Of a stretch of 64,000 bases of DNA, positions 28,401 through 34,400 are shown piece after piece. The DNA is from Platynereis dumerilii (Eukaryota; Annelida; Polychaeta; Phyllodocida; Nereididae), in assembly GCA_026936325.1 (NCBI GenBank), contig JAPTHN010000157.1, positions 434,001 to 498,000 of the forward strand, given 5' to 3'. Numbering within the stretch: the stretch's first letter is position 1; each line of letters opens with the position of its first letter. The position numbers and the translations under genes are program-made. A model generated the notes under the pieces. It ran no database searches. It saw only the letters and a list, made by a program, of their open reading frames with translations, and was not told where the DNA came from.

Positions 28401-31400
28401 CATAGAAAAAGCTCAAAAAGTGAGTATTTGATAATGAGAATCTGAACCTTTGATGGATTATTGACAGTGTACGGTTAAATGTATCTTGTCATTCTAGTGT
28501 CATTTTGAAAAATTTCTCGGTTAGTGCTGGCCTGTAGTGGCCTATCTACTAAGGTCTGCATGTTCAGTTTCTTAGTAAGTGGCTTCCACATTGTTTACAA
28601 ATTGACAATGGCCAAATTGGTAAAAGCAATGACCATAATTCTTGGGCCCCTGTTATTCCTAATTTACATAAATGATCTTACAAATTTAATCAAACATGGT
28701 AATGCAATATTGTTTGCAGACGATACCAATTTAATTTATCACCATAGAGATATCCAGGTACTTACAACATTAGTAAACTCAGAAGTTAGAATCCTTCATC
28801 AGTGGTTTTCCGCAAATAAATTATCGCTTAATACTAGTAAAACAAAATATATCATATTTCATACAAATGGCAGATCAAACTTCCATACATATCCTATATT
28901 TATTGATAATGAGCAGATAGAAAGGGTTTCTCACATAAAATTTCTAGGCATAATATTGGATGAAAATTTAAGCTGGAAAAGGCACGTGGAAGTAAAAGGT
29001 AACACAATTTCCAGTGCGCTATATAGCATTTCAAGATTAAAGCATCAGTTACCTGGATATATTCTCATGACACTATACAAAACACTTGTCCTGCCTCACC
29101 TATCTTATGTCCTTACATGCTGGGGTGATTCTAAGCAAAATGTATTAAACAGGTTGATTGTATTACAAAAGAAAGCTTTGAGAATAGTAACAAATTCGAA
29201 ATATAATGCCCACTGTGATCCCATTTTCAAAAACAATAAGCTGTTGAAGTTAAAAGATTTATATAGACTTCAATGTCTAAGGCTAGCTTACAAAGGTAAA
29301 CACAAGTTATTACCATCATATCACTCAAACAGACTTGCAAGTACATATGAAAGCCAACTCAGGCCAACAAGACAAGGTTATGACATCGTTATTCATCGTT
29401 ATCAAAGTAACTTACATAAAAGGTTGTTGAATTACAAAATTGGAAGTGTATGGAATATGTTACCCTATCGCATGAAAACGGTGTCAACATCAGTACAGTC
29501 ATTTTGTTATTCCGTTAAAGATCAATTTATTAATGAATATGAAATGTACTGTTCAAGAAATAATTGTTTTGTCTGTAGAAATAATTTAAATACATAACTA
29601 GTTGCTACTAGTTCACATAATGGTTCAACTATATCTTAAACCCTGTATTATATTTATACAGAATAAGATTTTTATTTTTTTTATATTCCATGCGCTTCCG
29701 GTTTTGTGATTCAGCAATCTTTTATATCCTTTGTAATGACATGATCCTGTTACTCCTAGGCAAGTCCATGCACATTAATTATGTAGCATTATAAATATAT
29801 ATACATATATATATATATATATTCATGAATTATAAAAATCTGTAATTATCATGGAACACCACTCTTCCTCATAACATAGGCAACAGCAAACGGGGTGCCT
29901 CACCTCAGCTATGTCCCTAGTTTCGAGGTATCCCTGCCATTTATATGAATTTTTGTATTGTATTGTGAATATTTTAATGTGCCAGTGTGGCAAAATAAAT
30001 ATTTTCTCTCTCTCTCTCTAATGCGAAGTGCAATTAAACTTCAAAGAAGGGACAGAATAAAACTTTGTCCTTACAAGTAAATGAACTGAGAATTTTCTCT
30101 TTGTTTTTGATTTTTGGTATCATACTTTGGGTAAATTATCTTCTAATATCGTAACAATGTATCCAAATTTTGACATGTGAATTTTCACTTCAATAATCAT
30201 GATGAAATCATGACTTACATTGATTAGTCCTTGTTATAAATATTACATCTCAATTTGTATGATTATTTTTGTGTCCACCACACACACACCTTACTCACAA
30301 AAATAGTGTACCCTTCAGCCGGTGTTTTTCGATATTTCTATATTCCATATTTATAATGCTATATTATGCCAATTTTGGGAAGCCAATTCCATTTTCCTGG
30401 AAATGACATTTGACCCAAACGTGGACAAATTTGCCTGCCTTGACTTTTGGTTCAATTCCATTTTATTCACAAATGTTTTCAATCAACCTATAAATTGGTT
30501 GTTGTAATTTTTCAGAAGTGTCTGCCCTTCCTGGCAACCTTGATCCACCACCTGTTCCAGATGAGAACAATAGACCGCTTCACTTTTGTCCTGAAGCTGA
30601 TAAGCACTACATGAACCGAACTGCAATAATGGCTACTATTCCGAAAAAGCCTCATTTCAATGTTGCTAAGGCTGGTCAGTGAACATTTTTTATTTTTGCT
30701 TATGAACTTTAATCAACTGTATTCAAATAATATATAAGCAGAGGATATATATACATATGCAAAAGAGAAAAACAACCACATCTAATAATAAAAAGCAGCA
30801 AATATTGCATTGATATTGATTATCATAGTATTTTTTAAATGTATAATCATGAAATTATTCTATATCACTCCAGGGCAATGAATATTCATAGACTAATTAA
30901 ACTAATTAAATAAAGAGCAAAGATACAATTTTGCATTGGCATTGATTATTATGATATGTTTTATATATAAACATCAATTTAATACTTTATCGGTCTGGAG
31001 CCATGAATAATCAGAGACTTTAAACATGCCATTCTATAATCCGTTTTTTCCTACTTCATGTAAGGCTGCTTCATCCTTTGCCTCATCAAGGTCTACCCAT
31101 TTCGTATATATCAGTGTATCCTTGTACATGGATACTTGACCAAAAACACAACCTTCCATCTGTCCCTACTCTGTCACCTCCCCCTACTCCCTCTCTCCTT
31201 ATATCCTATTGACTCCTCCATCCCTTCATTTTTTTCATATTTCCTCTTTTTTCCATGCTTCCTCCTTTTTCCATAACTTCACCCTATTCCTGTCTTTGTC
31301 CTCCCTTCCTTGCTTTCTAGTATTTTTGATATAATATTCAACGACAAAGAAGATCTGTGTACACACATTAAACATTATTAGCCTTCCAGAAAGTATGTAG

Positions 31401-34400
31401 AATCTGAAAAATCTTGCAAAATTGGCATGGGACCTCAAACTCCTGGGGCATAGTGATTGGCAGTGGGGGGTAGTGTGATTCAGTGTTGGCACATGATGTA
31501 GTGTGAAAATAGCCATATATTATGGTATGTGACATAGTATGAAAGTTTAGTAAAGCATAACTGAGTAAAAGAAGAAGATTACAAGTTGTGAAAGTCAACT
31601 GTTACTGATAATCCTCATAAATTGTCTAATCTGAATGTCGTTTGCAGTTTGCTCCCAGTGGCGCAGCTAGGGTGTCTCAAGAAGGGGATATACTGTTGCA
31701 AATATTTGTTGGATGGAGCCATCCTTCTGTATTGTATATTATTGAAATTATGAACAATATTTTTTGTGTGCCCTTGGTTCAGGGTTGAGGGGCAAGCTCC
31801 TTATCGCTCATGCCAAAGATTAACATGGAAGAGATAGGAAATGCAGAGCACAGCATCTTCACCACATGTTTTCCCCCAGGGCATTTCTAGATACGCCCCT
31901 GCAGGCCACAACTTCCATTGTTTAATTTTTACAACATGACTTGAAGTCATATGCGGGTATACTACCTCACAGATTTGATATGACATACTATGCAAACTGA
32001 TCCATGATTGGCTGAACAACCTGCGACCTTACATGGAATGCCTGATTTCCAATGCTAACCTATGGGAACTGCCATATGATGTCACACTTCCACATTACAA
32101 GAAAGAAAATCACTTTCTACGTACTTTCTGGAAGGATAATAAAATGATCCAAATTAGCTGTAACAGACTCAGTTTCAGACTCAGACTGTATTTATTTGGC
32201 TAAAACACTTTTACATGAATTTAACAACAATTATATATAAGAATTTAAAAAAAATCCAGGAGACCCACCGAAGACATTGAGGACTATACATTGTCAGCAA
32301 TGAAAACAATTGAAGATAATCTTTGTCTATAGTTATTCTATTACTGTAGCTGTGTTGACATATTAGAGTGCTGTTCACTTACATTTGGCATTTCATTTCA
32401 CAGACTCCCTGGAAGATCTCCTGGAGTACTGTAAGGACAACTATGGCACCAATCCAAAGAAATTGGAGGCAACTCTACAGAAAACTAAGGCCGGTATGTG
32501 CAATCACAAATTGTAAAAAATAGGCTGCATATGTGGCATTCCATTGAGGTAATCTTAGCTGATAGAAAGGCAGGACTTGCAATGTGATCATCTCATTTCT
32601 CAATGATTTAGCCATGTTTCTCTAAGTTGTAAAAATGTGTTCATGTTGTGGCAACATAATTTCTACTACAGTAGTGGGTTGGGTGTGATAGGTTGCTCCT
32701 AAGCATTATTAGCTTGGGGTCGGCCCATTGGCTCACCTGGTTGTAAGGGGACACTGTTATGTGGTGCATCAGCTTTAGGCTACTCTGAGGTAGCTGGTTC
32801 GAATCCCGCTGGTGGTGGCAGGTAGCATTCAGGTGAGATAGTTGACCAGAGTCAAAATCTCTGGGATGTTGAGAGATAAAGTATAGTGGGTTGGGTATAA
32901 TACATTGCTCCTAAGTACTAGGCATGGGGGCTGGCCCTTTAGCTCAACTGGTTTAATAGCAGGCTTTTAAAGGGACAGTGTTATACTAGCCCTGGACACA
33001 TGGGACAGGGGTCATGAATCCTCCCACTGGAAAATCATGAGATTCGCTGGATAGTGTGTTGGAGAATGAAATTTTCACTCTTTTCCGCTGTACTTTATAA
33101 AAATGTTTTGACACATTCTAAAAGTAGGGGAGACCGGGGCTATTTGAAGCGCCAATTTTTGTGTCGCGTTCTCCTGAGCTTATGGTAGTAGATACAGGTC
33201 CAAAATTTTGGCAAGTTCTAGCTGCAGTATTCAGATCAACATTCCATAAAACAACTTTGTCTAAAATATTAATAAGTTCTCACCATGTGGAAAGTATGAC
33301 AAAACCAAGTGATTCAAATAACCCCGGGGCCAGGGTGAATTGAAATGCCCCATGGAGTTATTTGAATCATCGAGAATAATCTTGCAAAATCATATTTACT
33401 GATCCAACTTTGTTCTATAAATATTTTAATAATACAAGACTGATTCCTTGAAACTCACTGTGTTCACGAATCATTAAAAATATATATGAAAAGCAGCAAT
33501 TTGTTACATATTTTTCTCTTGTAATTGTATATGTAATATAGAGTGTCAAATATAATGTACCCATGCTATTTTTTACCACTGGAGTATCTATGCTGACATA
33601 TTGTGCAAGCATTTAACCAAGATTGCAAGCTTTGTTTATCTATTTTCTTGAATTCACAAAACAAAGGAAAAATGTTGTGATCGTTACACAGTTGTGAATT
33701 TGAACATGTATTGGGGCTTTTGATTAATTGCTATTACTCTTGATGATTTTTTTTCACCTGTTACTTCCATCCGATTGGTCAGTCTAATGAACTACACAGT
33801 TTTCAGAAAAAAAAGTGTTTTAGGCGAGGCTTTCGCCTCCAATATATGTATAAATTAATAAATTGATATTGTTACTGATGAGATACAATGACATTAAATT
33901 TGAGACCAAAGTGACTTCCAAATTGAACACTGAAAACCTGTCCACTGGCAGGCCATTTAGTCTTCCAATCATACTATGTCAAGAAATGCTTTGGATTGCA
34001 CTGTTACATTTTCTTTTTTGGGAAATGTTTAAATGTTACCTCAAATGCAGGGCAACCAGAGGCAGTACCTTAACGTTAATTTTTACTGTCAATTAGTTAA
34101 TAATATGTGTTTCGTGATGTCTGTATATATTATTATTATAACTTATCTAGAATTTGGTGTGTGCTTGGAATGGGATGATGTAAAGTAGTGTTGTAAATAG
34201 ACATTATGTAGATTTTGTTATTTATAAGCTTTTAATTTATTATTATTATTATTATCATTATTTCCTTTTTTACACATGTATTACCACATAACGAATTTTT
34301 CAATTTATCGCGGTCTTTCATTGGTAATGGCACATACATCTCTAAGAGATGTCAGCCTACCACAATGTTTTTTTGTACCATGATGATGTATTTCTGTGCT

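Larger units (their letters stand above)
24311..29135 (+). repeat. 4.82-kb tandem duplication, unit B
   Basis: Second copy of the segment at 19482-24303. Here the reverse-transcriptase frame continues past 29135 into the rest of the LINE, so this junction is original and the unit A/unit B join is the new one. Confidence 0.93.

Noticed and set aside
33161-33343. Small gene in the receptor intron
   Set aside because: It lies in a G-ended transposon and has no start context or conserved motif.
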